Made by a program: the position numbers and the translations under genes. A stretch of DNA of 44,155 nucleotides from an uncultured bacterium. Lineage in GTDB: Bacteria; Verrucomicrobiota; Kiritimatiellia; RFP12; UBA1067. Positions within the stretch are counted from its first letter, which is position 1. Each line of letters opens with the position of its first letter. Shown in pieces: positions 1 through 6,870 of this stretch. Location: positions 1 to 44,155 of the forward strand of contig CACWVU010000022.1 in assembly GCA_902764415.1 (NCBI GenBank), read 5' to 3'. The notes under the pieces are model-generated. The model made no database searches, was not told the origin of the DNA, and was given only the letters and a program-made list of their open reading frames with translations.

Positions 1-1
1 C

Positions 2-298
2 TACGAGGATCGTTCGGACGTTACGCGGCAGAACAAGACGCTGTCGCTTCTCGTGTCGCTCCCCAACGTGATCGTCACCTCGCATCAGGCGTTCCTGACG
101 CACGAGGCGCTTGCCAACATCGCCACGACAACGCTCAAGAACCTTGACGACTACTTCGCCGGCGCACCGCTTGAAAACGAAATCTGCTACCGCTGCCTCG
201 GCACGGGCGGAGCGGCCAAGTCGAACTGCCCTCGCCGCTCCAACGGCCGCTGCCATTGTTCGACTACTATCCAATCGAGGGAAAGCCAATCAACATGA
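2..298 (+). CDS. D-lactate dehydrogenase / 2-hydroxyacid dehydrogenase, C-terminal fragment
   Basis: The gene enters from the left edge, so only the last 98 codons are visible (frame starting at base 2). The visible part resembles the C-terminus of NAD-dependent D-2-hydroxyacid dehydrogenases of the LdhA type: a YEDRSD segment, then NVIVTSHQAFLT with the conserved catalytic-site histidine region, then a helix containing ALANIATTTL. These enzymes reduce pyruvate to D-lactate in the cytoplasm and regenerate NAD+ during fermentation. The final ~40 codons, from about ENEICYRC onward, are Cys/Arg-rich and unlike the family. They coincide with a dispersed repeat at 178-258, so the natural C-terminus was probably replaced or extended by the repeat. 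The stop TGA (296-298) overlaps the ATG of the next gene. Family assignment rests on a short fragment but the motifs are clear. Confidence 0.8.
   Translation, partial: YEDRSDVTRQNKTLSLLVSLPNVIVTSHQAFLTHEALANIATTTLKNLDDYFAGAPLENEICYRCLGTGGAAKSNCPRRSNGRCHCSTTIQSRESQST
178..258 (+). repeat. Dispersed ~80-bp repeat, copy A
   Basis: This segment matches the reverse complement of 1674-1753 with roughly 80% identity by eye and one single-base gap. Blocks such as CGAAATCTGCT, CCGCTGCCTCGG and CGCTGCCAT are shared exactly. It lies inside the 3' end of the dehydrogenase reading frame and supplies its last ~25-30 codons. No transposase is near it. Two copies in inverted orientation enclose the GNAT and channel genes. 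Confidence 0.75.
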
Positions 299-783
299 CA
301 ATCCGAAAATACGACAACAACGATATCGACGGCATGATTGCCGTCTGGAACGAGATCGTGGAGGCGGGAGACGCGTTCCCGCAGGAAGAACAGCTGACGC
401 ACGACACCGGCAAGGAATTCTTCGCGGCGCAGACTTACACGGGCGTCGCAGTGGACGAAGGCGGGAAGGTCGTGGGTCTCTACATCCTCCATCCGAACAA
501 CGTCGGGCGCTGCGGACACATCGCCAACGCGAGCTATGCCGTGCGTTCCGACTGCCGGGGGCGGCACATCGGCGAGAAACTTGTCCTTGACTGCCTCGCA
601 CAGGCGAAGGAACACGGGTTCCGGGTTCTTCAATTCAACGCCGTTGTCGAGGGGAACGTCCACGCCCGCCACCTCTACGAACGGCTCGGCTTCACGCAGC
701 TCGGGACGATTCCCGGCGGCTTCCGCATGAAGGACGGCACGTATGCCGCCATCTGTCCATATTTCAAGGAGGTTGTTGCATGA
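295..783 (+). CDS. GNAT-family N-acetyltransferase
   Basis: This 162-residue protein is a typical single-domain GCN5-related acetyltransferase, which transfers acetyl from acetyl-CoA to an amine; the substrate cannot be told from sequence. The acetyl-CoA pyrophosphate-binding motif A is visible as CRGRHIG (residues 87-93) after a strand ending in SYAVR. A conserved GNxxARxLYERLGF-like motif near residues 131-145 ends the fold. The ATG at 295 overlaps the stop of the dehydrogenase and starts exactly at the family N-terminus (MTIRKY). A TTG at 256 in the same frame would only add repeat-derived residues. The stop (781-783) overlaps the ATG of the channel gene, so the two are probably translated together. 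Confidence 0.85.
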   Translation: MTIRKYDNNDIDGMIAVWNEIVEAGDAFPQEEQLTHDTGKEFFAAQTYTGVAVDEGGKVVGLYILHPNNVGRCGHIANASYAVRSDCRGRHIGEKLVLDCLAQAKEHGFRVLQFNAVVEGNVHARHLYERLGFTQLGTIPGGFRMKDGTYAAICPYFKEVVA

Positions 784-1667
784 CTCTTCGCAGGCGCATA
801 TTTGAGATTATCCAGCCGGACAACGGGACGTCGGCGCTGAGCCGGGTCTTCGACCGGCTGATCACCGCACTGATACTTGTGAGCGTCGTGATAGTGTTCG
901 CGGGCACTCATGACCTTCAGCCAAGCACGCGGCGTGTTCTTTACGTCCTTGAAGGCGTCGCGTCGATCGTGTTCACCATCGAATACGTCCTGCGGATCAT
1001 TACGGCGGATTTCCTTTATCCCAAGCGCGGAGTGTTCGCCTCGCGCGTCCAGTACATCACGTCGCCGATGGCGATTGTGGACCTTGCGGCGATTCTCCCG
1101 TTCTGGCTCCCGATGCTTCTGCCGGGCACAATGCTGGGCATAAGGGCACTGCGCCTTGTGCGCCTGCTGCGCATATTCAAGCTGAACCGCTACTTTGACG
1201 CCATGAAGCTGCTCGGCGACGTCATCGTCTCCAGAAAGAACGAATTGCTGGGCTCGCTGTTCGTGGTAGGCATATTGATGATGATCTCGTCGCTTTTGAT
1301 GTATTCCGCCGAACACGATGCGCAGCCGGATATGTTCTGCAATGCGTTCTCCGGTCTGTGGTGGGCGGTCGCGACGCTTACGACCGTCGGCTACGGCGAC
1401 ATATATCCCGTGACCGTTCCAGGTCGGATCATGGGCGCATTCGTCGCGTTTTCGGGGTTGGCGGCGGTCGCCATTCCGACGGGCATAATTTCTTCCGGAC
1501 TGATGGAGGCGTATTCGGAAAGAAGCAAGGCAGGCGACGCCAGGCGGCAGGACGAGGCCATCGCCAAAATGGTCGAGGAACATGGCGCGATGCTGAAGAA
1601 GATACTTGATAAGCTCTCCGAAGCCGACACACCGGCCCAACAGGAAAAGGGCGACGACCTAATCTAA
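780..1667 (+). CDS. Voltage-gated-type potassium channel (6-TM ion channel)
   Basis: The 295-residue inner-membrane protein has the layout of a six-helix voltage-gated K+ channel. The selectivity filter TVGYGD is at residues ~201-206, between the pore helix (GLWWAVATLTT) and a last membrane helix. An S4-like segment with regularly spaced arginines (RALRLVRLLRIFK) is near residues 120-135. The ~60-residue cytoplasmic C-terminus (ERSKAGDARRQDEAI, then EEHGAMLKKILDKL) is probably a coiled coil that helps tetramer assembly. It is translationally coupled to the upstream acetyltransferase by an ATGA overlap. Voltage sensing and K+ selectivity are inferred from these motifs. Confidence 0.88.
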   Translation: MTLRRRIFEIIQPDNGTSALSRVFDRLITALILVSVVIVFAGTHDLQPSTRRVLYVLEGVASIVFTIEYVLRIITADFLYPKRGVFASRVQYITSPMAIVDLAAILPFWLPMLLPGTMLGIRALRLVRLLRIFKLNRYFDAMKLLGDVIVSRKNELLGSLFVVGILMMISSLLMYSAEHDAQPDMFCNAFSGLWWAVATLTTVGYGDIYPVTVPGRIMGAFVAFSGLAAVAIPTGIISSGLMEAYSERSKAGDARRQDEAIAKMVEEHGAMLKKILDKLSEADTPAQQEKGDDLI

Positions 1668-1673
1668 ATGGCG

Positions 1674-1753
1674 CTATGGCAGCGTCCATTGGCGCGGCGC
1701 GGGCAGTCTGACTTTTTGCTTCGCCTGAACCGAGGCAGCGGCAGCAGATTTCG
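1674..1753 (-). repeat. Dispersed ~80-bp repeat, copy B (inverted relative to copy A)
   Basis: The reverse complement matches 178-258 almost end to end. It begins six bases after the channel gene stop codon. The two copies face each other around a two-gene cassette. Differences between copies are mostly single-base, as expected for diverged members of a family. No open frame in it looks functional. Confidence 0.75.
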
Positions 1754-1771
1754 GTCCTAGGCGTTTTCAGC

Positions 1772-1798
1772 CGCAAAGAGCGCAAAGGGCGCAAAGGC
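1772..1798 (+). repeat. Three tandem 9-bp units
   Basis: The unit CGCAAAGRG/C is repeated three times without spacing (1772-1780, 1781-1789, 1790-1798). It lies in the short AT-richer gap between the inverted repeat copy and the remnant of the HepT-like gene. No function is apparent. Confidence 0.6.
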
Positions 1799-1826
1799 TA
1801 TTGGATGTAGCGGATGGGGCGTGGGC

Positions 1827-2038
1827 TTAGAGTGGGAATTCTTGCTGCAGGGCAACCAATTGTTGTTCGAGGTCGGGGAAACTTGTTTTCACCGTCTCGA
1901 ATAGAACTACAGGGTTTATGCGGAAATATTCGTGAGCAAGCATATAAGGAACTGCGCTTTGTCAACACCATCGAGAACTTCGATGCAGCGGCGTGTGAAC
2001 GAAAGCATATGGTCGATTCTGTCGCCGTCCCGCATCAT
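1827..2038 (-). pseudogene. HepT-like HEPN toxin, disrupted by deletion and frameshift
   Basis: Reading the minus strand from the ATG at 2038, about 33 codons resemble the N-terminus of HepT/HEPN-domain toxins (RDGDRIDHMLSFTRRCIE). That frame then ends at an early stop. A second frame, from about base 1936, encodes AHEYFRINPVVLFETV followed by a Leu/Gln-rich tail ending at 1827. This is the expected HepT C-terminus. The ~45-50 residues that should lie between them are missing, including the arginine of the RNase-type R-x(4-6)-H motif; only the HEY part remains. The start overlaps the stop of the MntA-like gene by ATGA, the normal arrangement of this toxin-antitoxin family. The toxin should be inactive. 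The deletion reading is an inference from family layout. Confidence 0.75.
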
Positions 2039-2331
2039 ATCGCGACCCTCTCTTTCATGACTTGGCGTGTGAAGCGGCTGTCGCGTCCGAGAACGAACGA
2101 ATCCACGACATCCACCTTGCGTCCGAGAATGCCGGAAAGGGAATCTTGGATGTCCACATAGTCGAAGACCGTGGCATGCGGCGCAAAGTCCACGATGAAA
2201 TCAACATCGCTATCGGGGCGCTCCTCCTTGCGGGCGCAAGAGCCGAACACCCAAAGCCTCTCGGCTTTGTGCCTATTCGCGGCAGCGCGGATTTCATCGC
2301 GCTTCGCGGATATCGTGTCAAGCATGCACAT
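2035..2331 (-). CDS. MntA-like nucleotidyltransferase antitoxin
   Basis: The 98-residue protein is a minimal nucleotidyltransferase (MNT) domain. The signature GS-x10-D-x-D is complete: G30, S31, then D42 and D44 in SDVDFIVDF. In characterised pairs MntA AMPylates or otherwise neutralises the HEPN toxin HepT encoded directly downstream. Here the downstream partner is broken, leaving the antitoxin alone. I chose the ATG at 2331 because AAAAGGA lies nine bases upstream; a TTG at 2340 is possible. A TATAAT box lies at 2364-2369 on the same strand. It is divergent from the nitroreductase gene. Confidence 0.85.
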   Translation of the reverse strand: MCMLDTISAKRDEIRAAANRHKAERLWVFGSCARKEERPDSDVDFIVDFAPHATVFDYVDIQDSLSGILGRKVDVVDSFVLGRDSRFTRQVMKERVAI

Positions 2332-2363
2332 TGCGACCAATCCTTTTACGGTTTACGGCACAT

Positions 2364-2369
2364 ATTATA
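2364..2369 (-). promoter_or_regulatory. -10 box (extended) for the mntA-like gene
   Basis: On the minus strand the sequence reads TATGG-TATAAT-ATG. It has the TGG extension seen in other promoters of the window. The -10 box ends 32 bases before the chosen ATG. Short direct repeats of the type CCGTAAA flank it and could be operator half-sites, since MNT/HEPN pairs are often autoregulated. Confidence 0.65.
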
Positions 2370-2435
2370 CCATATTTACGGTTTTACGCCTATGGGCAAA
2401 GTTACGCAAAGTTGTATGGAAATGTTCGCGGCGGT

Positions 2436-2447
2436 TTTTGGTATAAT
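2436..2447 (+). promoter_or_regulatory. Promoter of the nitroreductase gene
   Basis: A T-run followed by GG and a perfect TATAAT (2442-2447) gives an extended -10 element. No good -35 hexamer is found 17-18 bases upstream. The ~32-base region to the ATG contains a strong AGGAGG ribosome binding site. It diverges from the mntA-like promoter. Confidence 0.75.
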
Positions 2448-2479
2448 ATGCGCCACAAGACAACAAAGGAGGTTGGAAA

Positions 2480-3112
2480 ATGAAATCGATGCTGTCGGTT
2501 GTTCTGGGGTTGGTTGCGACTTGCGTTCTGGGTGCGGAGACGATAAAGCTCCCTGCGCCTGACGCGGATTCTGGCGTGACGGTGATGCAGGCGCTCAAGG
2601 CGCGGCATTCGGAGCGGGCGTTTTCGGACAAGGACGTTCCAATGGACGTGCTGTCCGGGGTGTTGTGGGCGGCAAATGGATTCAACCGCCCGGACAAGCG
2701 CACCAACGCGACGGGGCTGAACAAGCAGACCATAATGGTCTATGTCGTAATGAAGTCCGGCGCCTACCGCTACGACGCGAAGGAGAATGTTCTCGTCAAG
2801 GTGTGTGGCGAGGACCTGCGCCAGGCGATTGCCGCGCAGCAGGCTTTCGCCGCGACCGCCCCCGTCTCGCTGCTCATCGCGGCAGATCTGAGGGATCCGA
2901 TCTACGCGGGCGCGCGAAGCGTGCTTTCCAGCTATGACGCGGGTATCGTCTCGGGCAACATCTACCTCTACTGCGCGGCGAACGGCCTCGCCACGGTCTG
3001 CCGGCGTACGATGGACCAGGACGCGCTGAAGAAGGCGCTCAAGCTGCCGGACACGACGGTTCTGCATCTCAATCACCCCATCGGCTACCCAGCGGTGGCG
3101 ATCAGCCGCTAG
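2480..3112 (+). CDS. Exported SagB/ThcOx-type nitroreductase-family oxidoreductase
   Basis: The 210-residue protein starts with a signal peptide (MKSMLSVVLGLVATCVLGA). The rest is a nitroreductase fold of the SagB-type dehydrogenase group, which binds FMN and uses NAD(P)H in known members. The FMN phosphate-binding segment is RHSERAFSDKDV (near residues 42-53). LSGVLWAANG follows, and the C-terminal half has SSYDAGIVSGNIYL and a short GYP motif. An exported flavoprotein of this type is unusual but recurs in anaerobes. The ATG is preceded by AGGAGG eight bases upstream. A 3' fragment of a second copy lies at 5979-6251, on the other side of the thioredoxin-like gene. Substrate unknown. Confidence 0.8.
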   Translation: MKSMLSVVLGLVATCVLGAETIKLPAPDADSGVTVMQALKARHSERAFSDKDVPMDVLSGVLWAANGFNRPDKRTNATGLNKQTIMVYVVMKSGAYRYDAKENVLVKVCGEDLRQAIAAQQAFAATAPVSLLIAADLRDPIYAGARSVLSSYDAGIVSGNIYLYCAANGLATVCRRTMDQDALKKALKLPDTTVLHLNHPIGYPAVAISR

Positions 3113-3157
3113 AGCCGCTAAAACCGTTCCAGGAACCACATAACCAATACGCCCATC

Positions 3158-5965
3158 ATGAAACTGCTCAATACCATGCGCACCCAGTGCGCCGTCCGGC
3201 GCGGAATCAGGGCCGTCGCCTGCGCGGCGGTTGTCTCTGCGGCCTTTGGCGCCGCTGCGGCGACGTCCACGCCGAAGGGGTTCACCGACGACCTCGACGC
3301 CGCGATGAAGCGCGCGGCCGGCAACGGACGCAAGATCGTCGCCGTGTTCAGCGGCAGCGACTGGTGCGGCTGGTGCATGCGGCTTGAGAAGGAGGTCCTC
3401 TCGAAGAAGGCGTTCCTCGGGGTCGCGACGAACACCTACGAACTCGTCTACATCGACAACCCGATGGACAAGAACCTCCTCTCCGATACCGGCAGGAAGA
3501 ACAACCGCCGCCTGACCAAGGAGTACGGCGTGGAGGGGTTTCCGACGGTGCTCGTCCTGGACGCGTCCGGAAAGACGGTCACGACGCTCGGCTACGAGCG
3601 CGGCGGGCCCAAGAAGTACCTCGCGAAGCTCGAAGAGGAAATCCTCCTCGCGCCTGACCTCGAGAAGTACGTCAAGCCCATCGAGGCCGTCCTCAACCGC
3701 CACGACGCCGAGATGCAGAAGGAAATCGCGGACGCGGCGGCGGAGGCGCGCGAGAAGTTCCCGGCGCCGAAGGGGAAGGAGTCCAAGAAGGATCGGCGCC
3801 GGCGCAGCCGGGAGATGATGGAATACTCGAACTCCATTGTGCTCGGGCGGATCGCCGACAAGTACATCCCGCTCTACGAAAAGGCGTTCGCCGAGGCGCA
3901 CGCGATGGCCGTGCCCGCGCATCTGGAGGAGCGCAAGGCGAGCCTCGTCGGTGAGCAGGAGGATCGGTTCAGGCAGTTCAGGCGGGCGCGCGACGCCTAC
4001 CGCGCGGAAATGGAGCGGAAAGCCTCAGCCGGCGCGGACGAAGAGGACGAAGAAGAGGAGGACGACGAAGAGGAGGATGCGGAAGACGAGCGGCCGGCCA
4101 GCCGCGGGTTCGACACCTGGCTGAAGGACTGGAGCGAGAACATCCGCACGAATACGTCGATCGAGACGTGCGCGTCATTCCGCGACACGAAGCTCAAGCC
4201 GTTCCTGATGGCGCAGATGGATCCTGGGGGACAGGCGACGGAACCCGAGCGCAAGGTGATGGAGGCGTCCGTCCAGTACATCTGGGGAACCGGCGGCTAT
4301 GGGCGCTTCGGCGACCGCAGGCGGCTCGTGGAGATCCTCGGCCGCACGGCGAAGAAGCCGTTTGCGGCGATGGTCAAGGCGCTCGTGGACAACAAGAATG
4401 CCCCCGGCGCGTTGGCGGACTGGATCGTCGACGGCAAGTTCTCCGGCGAGGATATGCGGTGTGTGTTCTGGACCATGCGCAACAACGGTGTGTTTGGCAC
4501 CTCGTGGGCGAAGGAGATAGCGGGACGTCTCGAGAAGGAGTCTGCGGATGAATGGCTGCAGCTCGTCCTGAGGATCAACATCGAGAAGTCCGCGGCATGG
4601 TCCGCGCGCGGCGGCGGCTACGCGAACACGGTCACGGAAGCGGGCTGGAAGGGCTACGGCGACCACGGCGAGGCGTGCCGTGCCGCGTTCAGCCGCGCCT
4701 GGGAGCTGCACAAGTATCCCGAGGCGGCGTATCTCTTCGCGGGGCTCGGTCCGTTCGACGACGAGGTTTTCGTTGGCGCGACGGCGGTGCAGGCGGACTT
4801 TGAGAATTTCTTCGACAGCTACCTCTGGTACAACTGCTATCCGCGCTGGTGCGGGTCGCTTGCGAAAATGAAGGCGTTCGCCGATCGCTGCTACGAGACG
4901 AAGCGCCACGACACGATGGTTCCGTACATGTACGCCGAGGCGATCCTGCGGATGGTGAAGGATTCCGGCGCGCAGCAGGTAGAGTACTTCCGCGAGCACA
5001 CCAACGAGCTCGAACGGATAATCGAGGTCTGCCTTCCGCAGATCAAGAACGCGAACACGTTTGGCGACATCAGCCAGGAGGCCGGCGTGTTCGCGGCGTT
5101 CGCCTACTCCGTCAAGGGCGACTGGGACAAGGCCGGCGACACCTTCGCCTCGTTCTGGCACGGGACGCTTCCGAACGAGACCTGGAGCATCGTCCAGGAC
5201 CTCAGCCACTGGTGGATGATCTGGGACGGCATTTCGGGGAGGAACAAGAAGGAGATGCGGCGGCTGCAGACGCTCTTTGCCGCGGGCGACTTCTCCGGGT
5301 TCCTTGCTGGCGCCGAGGAGATGCGCGTGCGCGGCGTCAAGCCTGACCGCGCCGAGAGCCAGTATCTCGCGGTGATGGGGCTGGCGGCGCGGATGAAGGC
5401 CGACCTTCCTGCGGGCAAGGCGATAGCGGCGACGTTCCCGGGCGACAAGACGTCGTGGCTCACCTACAACGGGCGCTGGCGCATGAACGGGGAGTATGCC
5501 TTCCCCGCCGGACAGTACAAGTCGTCCGGCAGCCTCGAATGGGACGTCCTCGCGCCTGGCGAGTTCCGGGTTGAGGTCGAAATCGCGCCGGACGGGAAGC
5601 GCGACGAATGGCGCTTCGAGTTCTACGAGAAGCCGGCCGATCCAGCGCTTGCGGACAGCGGCGACTATCCGTATCTGGTGCTGCGCTTCTCGAAGAAGTC
5701 CGGCGCGACGGCGATGTTCGGCGAGTGGAACGAGGTCAAGGACGGCGGCGACGGAGAGCCGGTTCCGTTTCGGCATGCGGACGGAAATGTGCGCCTCGCG
5801 ATCGTGTACAAGGACGGTGAGGTGTCCCTCTTTGTCGACGGCGCGGAGAAGGCGGTCCTCGAGTCCGACGCGTGCGCGAAGTTCCTGCGCCGAGTCAAGG
5901 AGGGGAAGTTCAGGTTCAACGGCGCCGGTGTACGCCTCCTCTCCATGAAGGTCATGCGCCCGTAG
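3158..5965 (+). CDS. Large exported thioredoxin-domain protein
   Basis: The 935-residue protein has an N-terminal export signal (hydrophobic AVACAAVVSAAFGAAAA, residues ~19-35). A thioredoxin-like domain follows with the redox motif CGWC at residues 70-73 and the usual cis-proline loop GFPT near residue 127. After this come a charged helical region (~170-290), a run of Asp/Glu (~294-312), and a long alpha-helical region of unknown function (~320-760). A C-terminal beta-rich region (~770-935) includes GSLEWDV and FRVEVEIAPDG and looks like a carbohydrate-binding or laminin-G-like sandwich. The CGWC motif resembles DsbD-gamma/thioredoxin_7 domains. The start is uncertain: an in-frame ATG at 3176 would still keep the signal peptide, and neither has a strong ribosome binding site. 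Role unknown, probably periplasmic or surface redox. Confidence 0.7.
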   Translation: MKLLNTMRTQCAVRRGIRAVACAAVVSAAFGAAAATSTPKGFTDDLDAAMKRAAGNGRKIVAVFSGSDWCGWCMRLEKEVLSKKAFLGVATNTYELVYIDNPMDKNLLSDTGRKNNRRLTKEYGVEGFPTVLVLDASGKTVTTLGYERGGPKKYLAKLEEEILLAPDLEKYVKPIEAVLNRHDAEMQKEIADAAAEAREKFPAPKGKESKKDRRRRSREMMEYSNSIVLGRIADKYIPLYEKAFAEAHAMAVPAHLEERKASLVGEQEDRFRQFRRARDAYRAEMERKASAGADEEDEEEEDDEEEDAEDERPASRGFDTWLKDWSENIRTNTSIETCASFRDTKLKPFLMAQMDPGGQATEPERKVMEASVQYIWGTGGYGRFGDRRRLVEILGRTAKKPFAAMVKALVDNKNAPGALADWIVDGKFSGEDMRCVFWTMRNNGVFGTSWAKEIAGRLEKESADEWLQLVLRINIEKSAAWSARGGGYANTVTEAGWKGYGDHGEACRAAFSRAWELHKYPEAAYLFAGLGPFDDEVFVGATAVQADFENFFDSYLWYNCYPRWCGSLAKMKAFADRCYETKRHDTMVPYMYAEAILRMVKDSGAQQVEYFREHTNELERIIEVCLPQIKNANTFGDISQEAGVFAAFAYSVKGDWDKAGDTFASFWHGTLPNETWSIVQDLSHWWMIWDGISGRNKKEMRRLQTLFAAGDFSGFLAGAEEMRVRGVKPDRAESQYLAVMGLAARMKADLPAGKAIAATFPGDKTSWLTYNGRWRMNGEYAFPAGQYKSSGSLEWDVLAPGEFRVEVEIAPDGKRDEWRFEFYEKPADPALADSGDYPYLVLRFSKKSGATAMFGEWNEVKDGGDGEPVPFRHADGNVRLAIVYKDGEVSLFVDGAEKAVLESDACAKFLRRVKEGKFRFNGAGVRLLSMKVMRP

Positions 5966-5978
5966 CAGTCGGCAGCTC

Positions 5979-6251
5979 CATCGCCGCGCGACCGCCCCTG
6001 TCTCGCTGCTGATAACAGCCGACGTGAGCGATCCGGTGTACAAGGGCAATTGGAGCACGCTTTCGCACTATGACGCCGGCATCGTGTCCGGCAACATCCA
6101 CCTCTACTGCGCGGCGAACGGACTTGCCACTGTCTGCCGCGGTACGATGGACCGCGATGCGCTGAAGAAGGCGCTCAAGCTGCCGGACGCGACTGTTCTG
6201 CATCTCAACCACCACATCGGCTACCCTGCGGGGTCGGTCGGGCAGAAGTAG
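5979..6251 (+). pseudogene. 3' fragment of a second nitroreductase (SagB-like) gene
   Basis: This stretch matches the last ~90 codons of the gene at 2480-3112 with high identity; GALKKALKLPD-type stretches are nearly identical in DNA. It begins 13 bases after the stop of the thioredoxin-domain gene, at the equivalent of the AFAATAPVSLL segment. A two-base CG insertion near 5990 breaks the frame there. A GTG at 6024 could open a 75-codon frame, but it would lack the FMN-binding half. It has no promoter or ribosome binding site of its own. It is best read as what remains of a tandem duplication. Confidence 0.85.
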
Positions 6252-6256
6252 GGCGG

Positions 6257-6286
6257 TTGAAGTGGGGGGCCGATTTTTGGTATAAT
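6257..6286 (+). promoter_or_regulatory. Promoter of the nifU-clpC cluster (leaderless type)
   Basis: TTGAAG (6257-6262), an 18-base spacer ending TTTTTGG, and TATAAT (6281-6286). Only 11 bases separate the -10 box from the ATG at 6298 and no ribosome binding site fits. Transcription should start about 4-5 bases before, or at, the start codon. Confidence 0.8.
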
Positions 6287-6297
6287 TAACCCCCATT

Positions 6298-6870
6298 ATG
6301 TGGGAATATTCAGAAAAAGTCATGGACCACTTCCGGAATCCGCGGAACGTGGGGTCCATCGAGAAGCCCGACGGCACGGCGACGGTGGGGTCGCTCGCCT
6401 GCGGCGACGCGCTCCGCTTCCAGTTCCGACTCGGCCCCGACGGCCGCATCGCCGAGGCGAAGTTCCAGACCTTCGGCTGCGCGAGCGCGATCGCGAGCTC
6501 GTCGGCGCTGACCGAGATGGTCGTCGGCAAGACGCTCGAGGAGGCGAAGAAGATCACCAACAAGGACATCGCCGACTACCTCGGCGGGCTGCCGCCGCAG
6601 AAGATGCACTGCTCGGTGATGGGCCGCGAGGCGATGGAGGCGGCGATCAAGAACTACGAGACGGGCGAGAACGCCGACCGCAACCTCGAGGACGAGAAGC
6701 TCTGCACCTGCTACGACGTCTCCGAAAACGAGGTGCGGCGGGTAATCGCCGAGAACTCGCTTACCTCGGTCGAGGAGGTGACCAACTTCACCAAGGCGGG
6801 CGGCGGCTGCGGGCGATGCCGGCCGAAGATACAGGCGATCCTCGACGAGATCAACGGTGGCGCGAAATGA
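6298..6870 (+). CDS. nifU: NifU-like Fe-S cluster assembly scaffold with BFD domain
   Basis: The 190-residue protein has two parts. Residues 1-125 are an IscU/NifU-N scaffold with the three cluster-ligand cysteines C35 (in ACGD, with D37), C61 (FGC) and C105 (HCSVMG). Residues 133-180 are a BFD-like [2Fe-2S] domain with C136 and C138 (CTC) and C171 and C174 (CGRC). This is the NifU form found in anaerobes, without the C-terminal Nfu domain. It assembles Fe-S clusters from sulfur delivered by a cysteine desulfurase, which is not encoded in this window. The ATG lies 11 bases after a TATAAT, so the mRNA is probably almost leaderless. The stop overlaps the next start (ATGA). Confidence 0.92.
   Translation: MWEYSEKVMDHFRNPRNVGSIEKPDGTATVGSLACGDALRFQFRLGPDGRIAEAKFQTFGCASAIASSSALTEMVVGKTLEEAKKITNKDIADYLGGLPPQKMHCSVMGREAMEAAIKNYETGENADRNLEDEKLCTCYDVSENEVRRVIAENSLTSVEEVTNFTKAGGGCGRCRPKIQAILDEINGGAK

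Noticed and set aside
256..294. Earlier TTG start for the GNAT gene at 256
   Set aside because: It would add residues encoded partly by the dispersed repeat, while the ATG at 295 gives the family N-terminus and an ATGA overlap.
178..1753. Composite transposon
   Set aside because: The ends are inverted but there is no transposase and I could not see target-site duplications.
6024..6251. A short functional nitroreductase gene
   Set aside because: It lacks the FMN-binding half and any promoter or ribosome binding site, and closely matches the 3' end of the gene at 2480-3112.
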